Shown here: in pieces, positions 37,405 to 47,895 of the stretch | Position numbering within the stretch: the first letter of the stretch is position 1 | Layout of the letters: each line of letters starts with the position of its first letter | DNA from: Rhizophagus sp. LPA8_4_AMF | Lineage: Eukaryota; Glomeromycota; Glomeromycetes; Glomerales; Glomeraceae | Assembly: GCA_021464525.1 (NCBI GenBank) | Contig: JADRCO010000005.1 | Location: 33,711 to 97,710 of the forward strand | DNA: 64,000 nucleotides | Direction of reading: 5' to 3' | Notes under the pieces: model-generated | What the model was told of the DNA's origin: nothing | What the model saw: the letters and a program-made list of their open reading frames with translations, nothing else | Databases searched by the model: none | Program-made: the position numbers and the translations under genes

Positions 37405-38733
37405 ATGTTGAAAAATACTTTGTTAAATTTTCGAAAACAATTTAAATTTAGAACGAATTCGTTCATTATAAAGGATATTTTTATAATGAATAAGCGTCAA
37501 AATTGTTTAGTAAAGAATTTTTATAAAAATATGTATCGTCATTCAACATGGACAATATTTAATTCAATTGAAAAGTTCAAAATTCGACCAACATATAATA
37601 ACAAACTTTCTCATTTAAGGATACAAAATACGCGTTGGGAAAGTACAAATCATCATCATAACAAGATCATAACAGCAGCATCAGCATCAGCAGCTCCAGC
37701 TCCACAAGTTCAATCTTTGGACAACAAAGATAAAAATATCAAAAAACCTGTCATTGATTTCACATCCCATGCTCACAGTCAAATTAATTCATTGAATCCT
37801 CCTTCATTAACATTTTCTAGATTAATAAGGGTTTATAGAGATCTCGCAAAAGCAAGACTTGCAGCTCTTGTAATATTAACAACAATGTGTGGGTATGCTA
37901 TGGCTCCGATGGCAACTGATCTCACATGTCTTTTTGCTACAACAGCAGGTACAGGATTATGTATAGCTTCAGCAAATACGTTTAATCAATTGATAGAAGT
38001 ACCATATGATGCACAAATGTCACGAACGAGGAATCGTGTTCTTGTACGCAAGGTAATTTCTCCTTTACATGCAGCTTCTTTCGGAACGATAACTGGAATA
38101 TTGGGAGTTGGGATATTATCTGCTATGGTAAATCCTTTAACAGCAATTTTAGGTGCGTCCAATATTGTATTATATACTTGTATTTATACTCCAATGAAAC
38201 GTGTTTCTATTGTAAATACATGGATTGGATCTATTGTTGGTGCAATCCCTCCAATGATGGGTTGGGCAGCTTGTACAAATAGTTTGGATCTTGGTGCATG
38301 GTTATTAGGTTCAATTCTATATGCATGGCAATTTCCTCATTTTAACTCTCTTGCTTGGAATATGCGTTATGATTATACCAAGGCTGGATATCATATGATG
38401 GTCAATGCAAATCCTGCTTTAAATAGTCGTGTTTCTTTAAGATATAGTTTACTATTGTTTCCTTTATGTTATATTATTCCATATATTGAAATGACAACTT
38501 GGTGGTTCGCATTAGATTCAACCATAATAAATAGTGGACTTTTATTAGGTGCATTTAGATTTTGGAAAAATTCTAATGATAAAACTGCAAGGGATCTATT
38601 TTTTGGGAGTCTCGTACATTTGCCTGTAATATTGGCATTAATGATGGCTCATAAAAAGAATTGGAGAACAGATAATCAAAATAATGATTTAGAAGATATT
38701 TCAGACATTGAATTGAAAAACATTACGAAATAA
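37405..38733 (+). CDS. COX10: Heme O synthase (protoheme IX farnesyltransferase) COX10
   Basis: Intronless 442-aa frame. COX10 transfers a farnesyl group to heme B to make heme O, the first step to heme A of cytochrome c oxidase, in the inner mitochondrial membrane. Residues 1-110 are basic, Ser/Asn-rich and lack acidic residues at the start (MLKNTLLNFRKQFKFR), as expected of a mitochondrial presequence. The UbiA-family core begins near residue 135 (RVYRDLAKARLAALVILTTM). The first prenyl-diphosphate motif reads ANTFNQLIEVPYDAQMSRTR and the second YDYTKAGYHMM. About eight to nine hydrophobic segments follow. A decayed copy of this gene lies at 47 kb. Confidence 0.95.
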   Translation: MLKNTLLNFRKQFKFRTNSFIIKDIFIMNKRQNCLVKNFYKNMYRHSTWTIFNSIEKFKIRPTYNNKLSHLRIQNTRWESTNHHHNKIITAASASAAPAPQVQSLDNKDKNIKKPVIDFTSHAHSQINSLNPPSLTFSRLIRVYRDLAKARLAALVILTTMCGYAMAPMATDLTCLFATTAGTGLCIASANTFNQLIEVPYDAQMSRTRNRVLVRKVISPLHAASFGTITGILGVGILSAMVNPLTAILGASNIVLYTCIYTPMKRVSIVNTWIGSIVGAIPPMMGWAACTNSLDLGAWLLGSILYAWQFPHFNSLAWNMRYDYTKAGYHMMVNANPALNSRVSLRYSLLLFPLCYIIPYIEMTTWWFALDSTIINSGLLLGAFRFWKNSNDKTARDLFFGSLVHLPVILALMMAHKKNWRTDNQNNDLEDISDIELKNITK

Positions 38734-39235
38734 ATTAATTATAATTCTTTCTTTAATTAATTATTTTAAATCTCATATATTGAATTTTATTGGTACTTTG
38801 GTAGTTTTGTTTTATGGACTTTTTACACATTAAAAATTTTCATTTACATTAAACGTTAAAAAAAGCAATAATTTTGACAATTTTTAAAATATTGTGTTCA
38901 GACTTCAGACACAATTAAAATGTGGAAACTATAACATAAAGTAAAGATTATGAAATTTAATGTAATGTCTTGAATGTCTTGAATTTAGCAGACTTGAAAT
39001 TACCCACATATGATCAATTTCCAAGTTATATGTCCTTCCCACCTTTACGATCTATATGATTATTAAAGTAATTAACAATTGATCGAACTTATTACTATTT
39101 TATGTTAATAATTTTTTTTTTTTACGATATAAAAGATTGATGTTCGTTGTACACTAAGTAATTGATTCTTTTGTTTGAATTATTGATGTTGGAGATCGTT
39201 TGAAACATTGTATAAATAATCTCTGGAATTATGAT
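38734..39235. other. COX10 3' flank (duplicated segment)
   Basis: AT-rich 3' region. Much of it recurs after the COX10 pseudogene (47.92-48.4 kb), for example TTGATCGAACTTATTA and TCACATATTGAATTTTATTG. Confidence 0.5.
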
Positions 39236-39546
39236 CCATATCTCTTCTTCATCAGAGGGCTCAATGCATTAACAACACCTCTTATCGTGGAAGTGGTCCT
39301 GTAACTCCACCTCCTCAACCTCGTGGTCATCCAATGTATTATCCTCCACATGATTATTATGCTCCTCCATATGGACATCCAATGGGACCTCCACCGCCAA
39401 AAGATTATCTATACCAGTTGATCCTTGCAATCCTAGTAAGTAGTAACCCACAAAATAAAATACCAATTCAGGATTTGCTATCAACTGAACAACAACAGCA
39501 ACAATCTTCTCAATCATCTCTAGCTCACGCTTCATTCATTATATGA
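39236..39546 (+). CDS. Pro/Tyr-rich ORF fragment with poly-Gln
   Basis: An open frame after an in-frame stop reads PVTPPPQPRGHPMYYPPHDY, then YAPPYGHPMGPPPPKDYLYQ, ending QQQQQSSQSSLAHASFII and TGA at about 39544. The proline-rich, codon-regular composition suggests part of a real protein, perhaps an exon of an RNA-binding or scaffold protein, but no start context or domain supports a complete gene. The related segment at 48.4 kb lacks this stretch. Confidence 0.3.
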
Positions 39547-40039
39547 AAAATGTAATTTTCAATTTTATTAGTATTCGAAACAAGATACATCGTACAAAAA
39601 AATAAGAATCGGGATTATTAATTTGAACGATAATATATTTTGAATTTCAAAAACATACCAGGCGATTATTTTTGCAAGTCTTCAAAGTCCTTGAGATTAT
39701 TCCCCAATACATAGAGTTCCTTTAATTTCTTCTGTGCATTTCAGGCTTAGAACTTGTCAAGGTAAAGAACGATAACACCTCTTTTTTATAGAAATTGAAG
39801 CTACGACATTCACTTCGTTCTGTTGCCCAGAATGAGATGTCTTGACTAGATTCCTGTTCATTTTGTTCGTTTTGCTGTTAAAATGAGCACTATTCTCTCG
39901 TAAGATAGTGCCAATGAAGCATCGTTTTGAAATCAAATTAATGATGAATTTGATGTATTACAATTGATCTGTTACATACTGCGCCAATTATAAATAAAAA
40001 ATTTCTCAAGCCACTAAATTTCAATTTAACTTTATAATT
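39547..40039. other. Upstream region of the 3-nt-exon gene (duplicated)
   Basis: About 490 bp, matched in the copy at 48.5-49.05 kb (shared blocks include AACAAGATACAT, TTTCAAAAACATACCA and ACAATGAAGCATC-like sequence). Probable promoter of the gene starting at 40040. Confidence 0.45.
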
Positions 40040-43000
40040 ATGACGGACAATATTGGTAAAGGTAAAAGAGTTATAAAAGATGAAGGTACGGTACGGCGTT
40101 TACTGTTTGATTCATTAAATTTGTTAATTTATAATGACAGATTTTAAAATATTTAGGTACCAATAAAAATGAAATATGTAAGTTATTTAATTACAATTAT
40201 ATTATTATATTATACTGTTTTAATCTTTTAATTAACTAATCAACTACAAAAATTAAGCATTTGCTGGTAAGTATTTATTTACAATTATATATTTATTATT
40301 AATTAAATTTAACTAATTTTCTCTTAATAAACAATTATATTATAGAAAGTAAGTTATTCAACTCTGTTTGTACTTTTTATACTTTTTATATTATTATTAT
40401 TATTTTGTAATTACAGTCAAACCTTTATATAACGATATGTCGGACTCATATGAAAAATTTTAAAAAATATCGTTATATCAAATTGTACCGATATTTATAT
40501 GTCCTCACATATAGTGGGAATTTAAAATTTTATCGGTATATCAAGTTTTTAATAGTGTATCGGTATATTGAATATCGGTATATCGAGGTCTGACTGTAAA
40601 TTCAATTTTTTCCTAATGAATGATAATATAATAGAAAGTAAGTTATTTAATTTAACTTATTTTTTTAACTTAACTAATCTCTTCTTAATAAATAATTATA
40701 TATAGAAAGTAAGATTTAATTTTATTTTTATTTTCATATAATTAAATCCAATTAAATTTACTATATTTATTTTAATTTATTATAGGGATTAAGTTAGTAT
40801 CAAGTTGTGATAATTGTAAAAATCGCAATGTTAAATGTGATAGAGAACGACCAAAATGTGGTACATGTAACAAAACAAATAGAATATGCAGTTATACTAC
40901 TTTTACTGAGATAATAAAAGCACAAGCTGACTCTAATTTTATTCAAACACAATTAAATTACTTGCAAAAAATGCAGTTTGGACAATTATATAATGAATTA
41001 GGTAATATATGATTATATTTTCTTTATTATTTATAATTTAATTATTAGCTGGTAAATTAATTAATATTATTTTGTAATTTAAAATTAATTAATTTATTAA
41101 ATTTTTTATTAAATATATTTAAAATATATTATAGAAAGTAAGTTATTTGATTTTATTATATTTATATTATTTTTTAATTAACTAACTAAAATAATTATTT
41201 AAAATTTTTAATTTATTAGCTGGTAAATATTGTATTTTTATATAGTTATATAATTTAAAATTAATAAAATCAATTAATTTACTAATTATAAAATTTTTAT
41301 TTAATATTATAGGAAGTAAGTTATTTTAATTATACTTTATATACCTTTATAATTTAAATTTATTAAATTTATTAATAAATTATTATAGAAGGTAAATTAT
41401 TTAATTTTGATTATATTTTTATATAGTAATTTTATAAATTAACTTTAAATTATAAATTTACTAAATTTATTTTAATATATTTAGAACGTAAGTTATTTAA
41501 TTTTAATTATTATTTCTTGTTATTATAATTTAAATTTAATTAATTAAAATTCAATTTCATTTTTTTTTTATTTTAGAATGTAAGTTTTTAATTTTAATAA
41601 TATTTATAATTTAAATTTTAACTAATTCAATTAAAATTATTTAATATTTTATTTATTATCTAATTTAACTAGTAAGATATTTAATTACTGTTAATTTTAT
41701 TTATTAATTTTATAATTTTATCTAATTTATTTTTTTATTTGATAAAAGTATATGAATTATATAAGCAAGCGGCAGAAATTGGAAATAGTTTTGCACAATA
41801 TAATTTAGGTTTATATTATCAAAAAATTGAAAAAGATGAAATTAATGCATTTGTATGGTTTGAAAAATCAGCTAAACAGGAACAAAATGATGCACAAAAT
41901 TATTTAGGATATTTTTATGAAAATGGTATAGGAATACAAAAAGATTTGGAAAAAGCTTTTTATTTGGTATCAAAAATCAGCAGAAAATGGAAATAAATTT
42001 GCACAATATAATCTAATTTCATATTATTTAAATGGATGGAGAATTTATGAAAAATTAATTGAACAAGAAATTGAACAAGAAAATGATAAAATGCAATATA
42101 GATTAGGATATTTTTATGAAATACAAAATGATTTGAAAAAATCTTTTTATTGGTATCAAAATTCAGCAGAAAATGGTAATAAATTTGCACAATATAATTT
42201 AGGTTTGTATTATCAAAATGGATGGGGAATTGAAAAAACTGATGAAATTGAAGCATTTAAATGGTATGAAAAATCAGCTAAACAAGATAATAGTGATGTA
42301 CAAAATTTTTTAGGATTTCTTTATAAAAATGGTATAATTGTACAAAAAAACTTAAAAAAATCTTTTTATTGGTATTAAAAATCAGCAGAAAATGGCAATA
42401 AAATTGCACAATATAATTTAGGTAATTTTTATCAATATGGGTTGGAAGTTGAAAAAGATGAAATTAAAGCACAGGAATGGTATGAAAAATTAGCTGGTCC
42501 AAATAATAAGTTTTTTATTGAAAATAATGAATTAATAAATACATATGATATAGATAGTATTATTAACGATGATAATCCTTTTAATAATATTCAATTTGAT
42601 GAACCTACCGCCAGTGCAAATTGTGAAACTAATTCAGAGTTTATTACAGTAAAAACAAATATTTTTCCTGGAATTTCTGATACTTCATATACTGAAGTAG
42701 AAAAGTTGCAAAAATTACTTATCAGCCGAGATGATGATATTAATCATATGCTAAAATTGCAACCTGTATATGCCATAGGAATTGATTTTCAAAGAAACTC
42801 TACCAGACCATGCATTGCCTGTTGAGTTGCTAAACCACTTGATATTACAGTTTTGGAATGTCTTGAAACTATATTTGATCAGTTTGAGGTTATATACAAA
42901 GTAGTAGCACCTTTAAATATAAATGAAAATAATAATCAGAATTTAAACACCGGTAATTATTTTGCTAATAATGAAGAAAACTTAAAAGATGAAGATGGTA

Positions 43001-44121
43001 ATGAAAGTAATAATGGTAATAGTAATGGCGGTGGTAGTGGTAGCAATAATCATCAAAATGGTAACAATAATAATAATAACGGTAATAATAGCAATAGCAA
43101 TACTGGTAATAATGGTAATAATATTGGTAATAATTATAGCGGTGATAGTAGTGATAATAATAGTTATGGTGGCGATGGTGGTGGTGATAGTGGTGATGAT
43201 GATAGCAATAATAGTGGTAAAAAAAAAGAAGATAGAATCTACATTTCATCTAAAGTAAATGCCAAAGCTTTTAATTCAGATTTCTTGCAAGATTTTAACA
43301 TTTCTGCTAATCTTTGGGCAGAAATCATTCCATTTGAGGATAATATCAAGATTCTAAAATATGATGTTGATGTAAATGTTTGTGGAGTTGGAGATATGCT
43401 TAGTAATCAATATCCATCACTTAATAAGATAGGTCTCGGTTACTTACTTCATTCTGTTGAAGTTCATATTTCTCCATTACCTAATAATGGAAATAATTTG
43501 TTTGGATTGAAAGGGACTTCACAACCAAAACAAATAAATCGAAATATTGAAATTTCAAAGGGTAATGAAAAGAGCTATGGCGGAAAGGTTGGAATATCAA
43601 AAACGCCAGGTGTAGATTTTACAGGTGGATTTAAAAAGAATAATAATATTCAATACTCATCAAATGAATGGAAATTATTTTATAAAGGTCCTAATACTAA
43701 AGGAGAGCGTTGGTTATATCAATATTTCGACAATGATCTTGATAAAGATGGTAGTCATAGGGAAAATTTTGTTCCTGGAGTTCATTCTAGTCAGTGGTTT
43801 GTTTATGAAGAGATGCATGGATTTTGTATTACTATTACTCAAGCATTGCGCTGTGAGATCACTCGTGGTTGGCGCAGATTCCTTCCAAATACGAAAGTTT
43901 TGTTGCAGCGGTTTCCTATGATGGCTCACAATCTTAAAGTAACGTTTAATGATCTAGAAGGTTTTAATGACAAATTAAAGAATTTGAACAAAACGTGTTA
44001 TTATAATAATGACGATATTAGCGTTATTGTTGGAAGCAATGAAATGGAAAATAAAATTGTTAATAAACAAAATATTCAGAATTTGATTGGGAAGATTGAC
44101 CGTTCATTGGAATTAAAATAA
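40040..44121 (+). CDS. Zn2Cys6-Sel1-Asn-rich fusion gene with 3-nt exons (damaged)
   Basis: Start ATG 40040. Exons in phase 1: 40040-40085, 40157-40177, 40258-40266, 3-nt exons at 40346, 40635 and 40706, 40786-41001, 3-nt exons at 41049, 41135, 41220, 41313, 41389, 41485 and 41577, then from 41749. Exon 40786-41001 encodes a Zn2Cys6 cluster (SCDNCKNRNVKC...KCGTC...ICSY), preceded by a basic stretch EKKRIK built from 3-nt exons. From 41749 come about six Sel1 repeats (QAAEIGNSFAQYNLGLYYQ), a linker, an Asn/Gly/Ser-rich run (about 42920-43220) and a C-terminal domain of unknown type (HSSQWFVYEEMHGFCITITQ). The last exon is broken by one extra T near 41963, TAA at 42376 and TGA at 42823; without these it is one frame to TAA 44121. 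It could be a DNA-binding regulator with a Sel1 scaffold, now a pseudogene, or several genes. Confidence 0.6.
40346..41579 (+). repeat. Array of 3-nt exons between short introns
   Basis: Ten copies of the pattern (T/A)TAG|NNN|GTAA(G/A) occur: AAA 40346-40348, AAA 40635-40637, AAA 40706-40708, CTG 41049-41051, AAA 41135-41137, CTG 41220-41222, GAA 41313-41315, AAG 41389-41391, AAC 41485-41487, AAT 41577-41579. Introns are 47-101 bp (one is longer because of a MITE). Many continue as GTAAGTTATTTAATTT, so units look tandemly duplicated. All junctions are phase 1 and give sense codons (E-K-K-R before the zinc cluster; A-E-T-G-K-E-Q-L before the Sel1 repeats). A degenerate unit with overlapping sites (AACTAGTAAG) lies at about 41668. 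Confidence 0.75.
40414..40596. mobile_element. Tc1/mariner (pogo-like) MITE in an intron
   Basis: A 183-bp element flanked by TA on both sides (40412-40413, 40597-40598). Termini are CAGTCAAACCTTTATATAAC and, inverted, CAGTCAGACCTCGATATACC. TA duplication and CAGTC-RACCT termini fit pogo/Tigger-like elements. It contains several ATATCGGTATATC repeats and no coding frame. It sits in the intron between two 3-nt exons; without it the intron is about 101 bp. Confidence 0.8.
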
Positions 44122-46405
44122 TCAATTACTAAGAGTATAAGAAAGAAATCATTATATTTTATTATTGAACAATACCGTATTATTTTGTTATTATATTTAT
44201 TTATTGTATATTTTGCTCAACCCTGATTATAGAGTATATATGTACTGTAAACTATTACATAAATCATAAATAAATCGGTTTGTAATTGAGCGAAACGATT
44301 GTTTGTGATTAAGTGCTATCAATGCTATATAATAATTCATAAATTTATCCCGAAGTTTGTTGATATTGTTTTAGATGGAGATATAAACAAAATTGGCTTA
44401 GTGACGTCAGAAAAATCCATGGAAAAAATGTATACAATAGTTCCCATTGAAAACTTTATTGCGGTAAAGATTGATAAAATAATTACTTTTAAGCTAATGA
44501 TGGAAGTTGATAATATAATTCTCAAAATATTTTATTAATTTATAACGGGTATTCAGGCATCGTCATAGCTAATAAATTATTTTATACGTGTAAAAGTAAA
44601 AAGGAAAAATTTGCTAATACAAACGGCTAGGATTTAACGGTAAATCTTTGATTAATTTTTCTTGCGTCAATTGCGGCAGTTTTAAGTAAATTCTCCATAA
44701 ATGATATTTAAAATAATAATGCAATGATTTTGACTTGTGCTTACAGACTTAAGAAAATCTAGTAATAAAAAATATGATGTGGTTACTGGTTAGTATGAAT
44801 TTTGCATCAAAATGCGAGCTTGGTTAGATGTTCATGTAATGCATGGGAACTCTATTTTCACCAGGACAATGAATGCCATCTATTAAAGAATGATACTCAA
44901 GCAATTTTTGCAGATATTCGATTCTATTATGCTCGTATGTTAAAATAATATAACCGTAAAGTCTTCATTAGATTAGTATATTGTTTTATACCATTCAGGT
45001 AAAAAATTTGCTCTTTTACCACCAAGCATTGTCTTATGGGGAAGCTTAGAGTATAAAAAGAGCGGATTGTTCAAGTACTTCACTCGAAAAAAAAAATCTT
45101 ATTATAATTACAAAAAAACTTATACCGTAATTCGAACTTTTTCATATAAAAATTTAAATAATTATTTTATTATTTTCATATTCAGCTTTTTGTTCAAGGT
45201 TAAAGGGTTTGTAGGCTTTCACTAGTGAGATACGATTACTACTTAAACAACATGGTTCTAAATTATTAGAGGTGATTACTTTATTTGTTTGTTGTGCAGC
45301 CTCATTCTGCAATTTATTGGACATGATGATTGATCGATTGTAAAGAAAGTGAAGAGTAAATGCTCAAATGTTGATCGCAATAAACTTTAAATTGATCGTT
45401 AGCCTGCTTAATTCTGCCTGACAAAATTTAATTAATGTGCATTGATATCAAAGTTTTGAGTACTGTAACTTTGTAAAGCACTCCCATCACATAAGTCATA
45501 CTCTTCTTTCATAAGTTTTCAGTAACAAATTATTTAATTTTATTTGCCTTGACGAATCTTCATTCAGATAAGAATTCAGAGTTTTGATATCACGTGATTA
45601 GCCATTGTATACGAAATATTTTGTTATAATAAATAAACTACCAATTTTGATTATTACGTGAATAAATATAAAAACACAACGATAGATTAAAAATGATTGA
45701 TATGTTCCAATAGATGATTAAATCGATTAAATTTATAAATATTTATAATATTGAAGTTGATTCTTTTGCAAAAATTTGTATAAATCGAACTATCTGATAT
45801 AACGTAAATCGTATCAAGGATTAGTGTGAAAAATTTCCGAATAAATTAAGACTTGGTTAACTTGGTTAAAATAAATTTAAAGTCATATTTATAATATTGA
45901 TCATATTAAATATTATAAAATATTTATATTATAAATCTTGAATTAAATACTGTTCTTATTACGATTACCTATCAAATTTATTCTTTTCATACTTGCGATT
46001 TGAAATTATTATTAGGAATACCATAAACAATAATACATTAATATACGGTGTTTTTATATTGCTATTTATTTTTGTGGCCTTTATTTATTAAAAACAAGAG
46101 AGTTTATTGAACATACAATACATTATACTGTATATTACCATCCCCGAAAATAAGCACTCTCAAAATTATTTAATAATTACCTCTCTTTCTTTCTGTATGT
46201 AATAAATTGACTTTTATTATTTTGTTTAGTAACTTGACATGTGGCAATTGATATTTGTGAGAATTTTTTATTTTATTTTTTGATATTTTTGGCAAAGCTA
46301 AAACAGTTAAAATAATTTTGGGCGTGATCTGATGTTATCTATTGAATAAAATAACTAACTAAAATAAAGTACCTCTTTTCTACAGCAAAAAAGGGTGATT
46401 AATAA
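44122..46405. other. Intergenic, no supported gene
   Basis: About 2.3 kb. An open plus frame at 44299-44538 (KFVDIVLDGDINKIGLVTSE) is protein-like but lacks a good start and any domain. Between 44800 and 45080 short minus frames (for example KTMLGGKRANFLPEW) may be transposon debris. Nothing firm. Confidence 0.35.
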
Positions 46406-46559
46406 GGGCAGTGACATATATTACGTAATATCCATTTACTATAAGCTCATACCCCCCCACCCCCATGTAATATGTAAAAATCTTACGTTACACATATATT
46501 ATATGACCTTTAAATACCCCCCCACCCCCTAAAATATTACGTAATAAATGTCACTGCCC
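46406..46559. mobile_element. Palindromic MITE with TAA duplication (PIF/Harbinger-like)
   Basis: A 154-bp element flanked by TAA (46403-46405, 46560-46562). Ends are GGGCAGTGACATATATTACG and, inverted, GGGCAGTGACATTTATTACG. The interior has two C-rich tracts (CCCCCCACCCCC, CCCCCCCACCCCC). A 3-bp TWA duplication with GGG termini fits PIF/Harbinger. No coding frame. Confidence 0.75.
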
Positions 46560-46984
46560 TAACGGTAATATATTAAAAGTAATGAAGTAAAAAGAACATT
46601 AAACTATTAAGCCTTATTACTCTTATCAAATGAAAAGGAAATAAAGAAATTCTTGGTAAGTATGGTCCTAGTAAATTTTACATACACGAAATGAATTCGC
46701 AGTTTTCGAATCATAAAAGATTTATAAAGAAGCTACTGTAAATTATAAACATATTATTATAAAATGTAAGCACATACCTATGGTGAAATAAAAAGGGGAT
46801 GATTTTTCGAAGTATAAAAAAAGGCATTTCTGCTATTTATGCAATGCAACAGATCAGATCGGCATTATTAATCTTTTCTTATTTTAAACGTCTGTTACCA
46901 AGCGGGACTTGCAAGGTTTGCATTTGAATCCTTCTTCCGCCACAACTTCAGCTATATTAATTTAGGTTCAAATTCTGTCAATAC

Positions 46985-47895
46985 GTACCGAAATTTTTAA
47001 AGATACAAAATGCGCGATGGGAAAGTATAACCACAACAAAACCATAACCAGCAGAAGCAGCAATTCGCAAGTTCAATCTCATAATAAGAACAAAGGTAAT
47101 AAAATATCGAAAATCTGTCATCGCTCACGGTCGAATCATCATTGAATCGGCAATTTTTATCTGATTTTGATTCAAAAAAGTCTTCGCAAATTTTAACATT
47201 TTCATCTGGTTTATAGAGATATCACAAAAGCGTAACACTTGTAATACGGGTATGGTATGGCTCCAATTGGCAACTGATCCCACACGTCTTTTTTGCTACA
47301 GCAGGGATTATGCTTATGATGCACAAATGTCATGAACGACTCTTGTACGCAAAGCAACTTACAGTTTATTTAAAACAATAACAAGAATATTGAAAGTTAG
47401 GATATTATTTGCTATGATAAATTCTTTAAACAGCAATTTTAGGTGCATCTATTATTTTATACTTGTATTTACAAGGATTGGATCTATTGTTGATGTATCC
47501 CTCCAATGATGTGGGCAAATTGTACAAATAGTTTGGGTCTTGGCGCGTGGTTATTAGGTTTAATTCTATATGAAATTATACATGGCAATTGCCTCATTTT
47601 AATTCTCTTGCTTGGCTTATACCAAAACTGGATTTCTGATGGTCAATGCAAATCCTGCTTTAAATATTCGTGTTTCTCTAGGATATAGTTTATTGTTATT
47701 TTCTATATTATTCCTTATATTTGAAATGATAACTTGGTGTTCACATTAGATTCAATTATAAACAATAGTAGACTTTTATTGGATTTTGGAAAAGTTCTAA
47801 TGATAAAGCTGCAAGGGATTTATTTTTGGGGAGACTCATACTTACCTGTAATATTTGGCTCATAATTCATAAAAGAATTGAACAGAGAATTAAAA
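46985..47895 (+). pseudogene. COX10 pseudogene
   Basis: Direct DNA similarity to the intact COX10 at 37.6-38.7 kb: ATACAAAATGCGCGATGGGA at the presequence end, TATGATGCACAAATGTCATG at the first diphosphate motif, AATTGTACAAATAGTTTGGG and GGTCAATGCAAATCCTGC in the core. Deletions, frameshifts and stops occur throughout. It has the same neighbours as the parent and no poly-A tail, so it arose by DNA duplication, not retroposition (the parent is intronless, so intron loss is not informative). Confidence 0.9.

Noticed and set aside
39269-39535. Minus frame of 88 codons opposite the Pro-rich ORF
   Set aside because: Antisense of a CCA/CCT-rich strand; the plus frame has the more protein-like composition.
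40040-41748. Explaining the array as a plain minisatellite
   Set aside because: The units share splice-site edges but not length; phase and sense codons are kept at every triplet, which a neutral satellite would not do. Not excluded without RNA data.
42965-43258. Open frames on the minus strand and in plus frame 2 across the Asn/Gly/Ser run
   Set aside because: Low-complexity AAT/GGT repeats are open in several frames; only the Asn/Gly/Ser frame continues into the tail domain.
46985-47895. Treating the second COX10 as a retro-copy
   Set aside because: Its flanks match the parent locus on both sides, so the copy came from DNA duplication.
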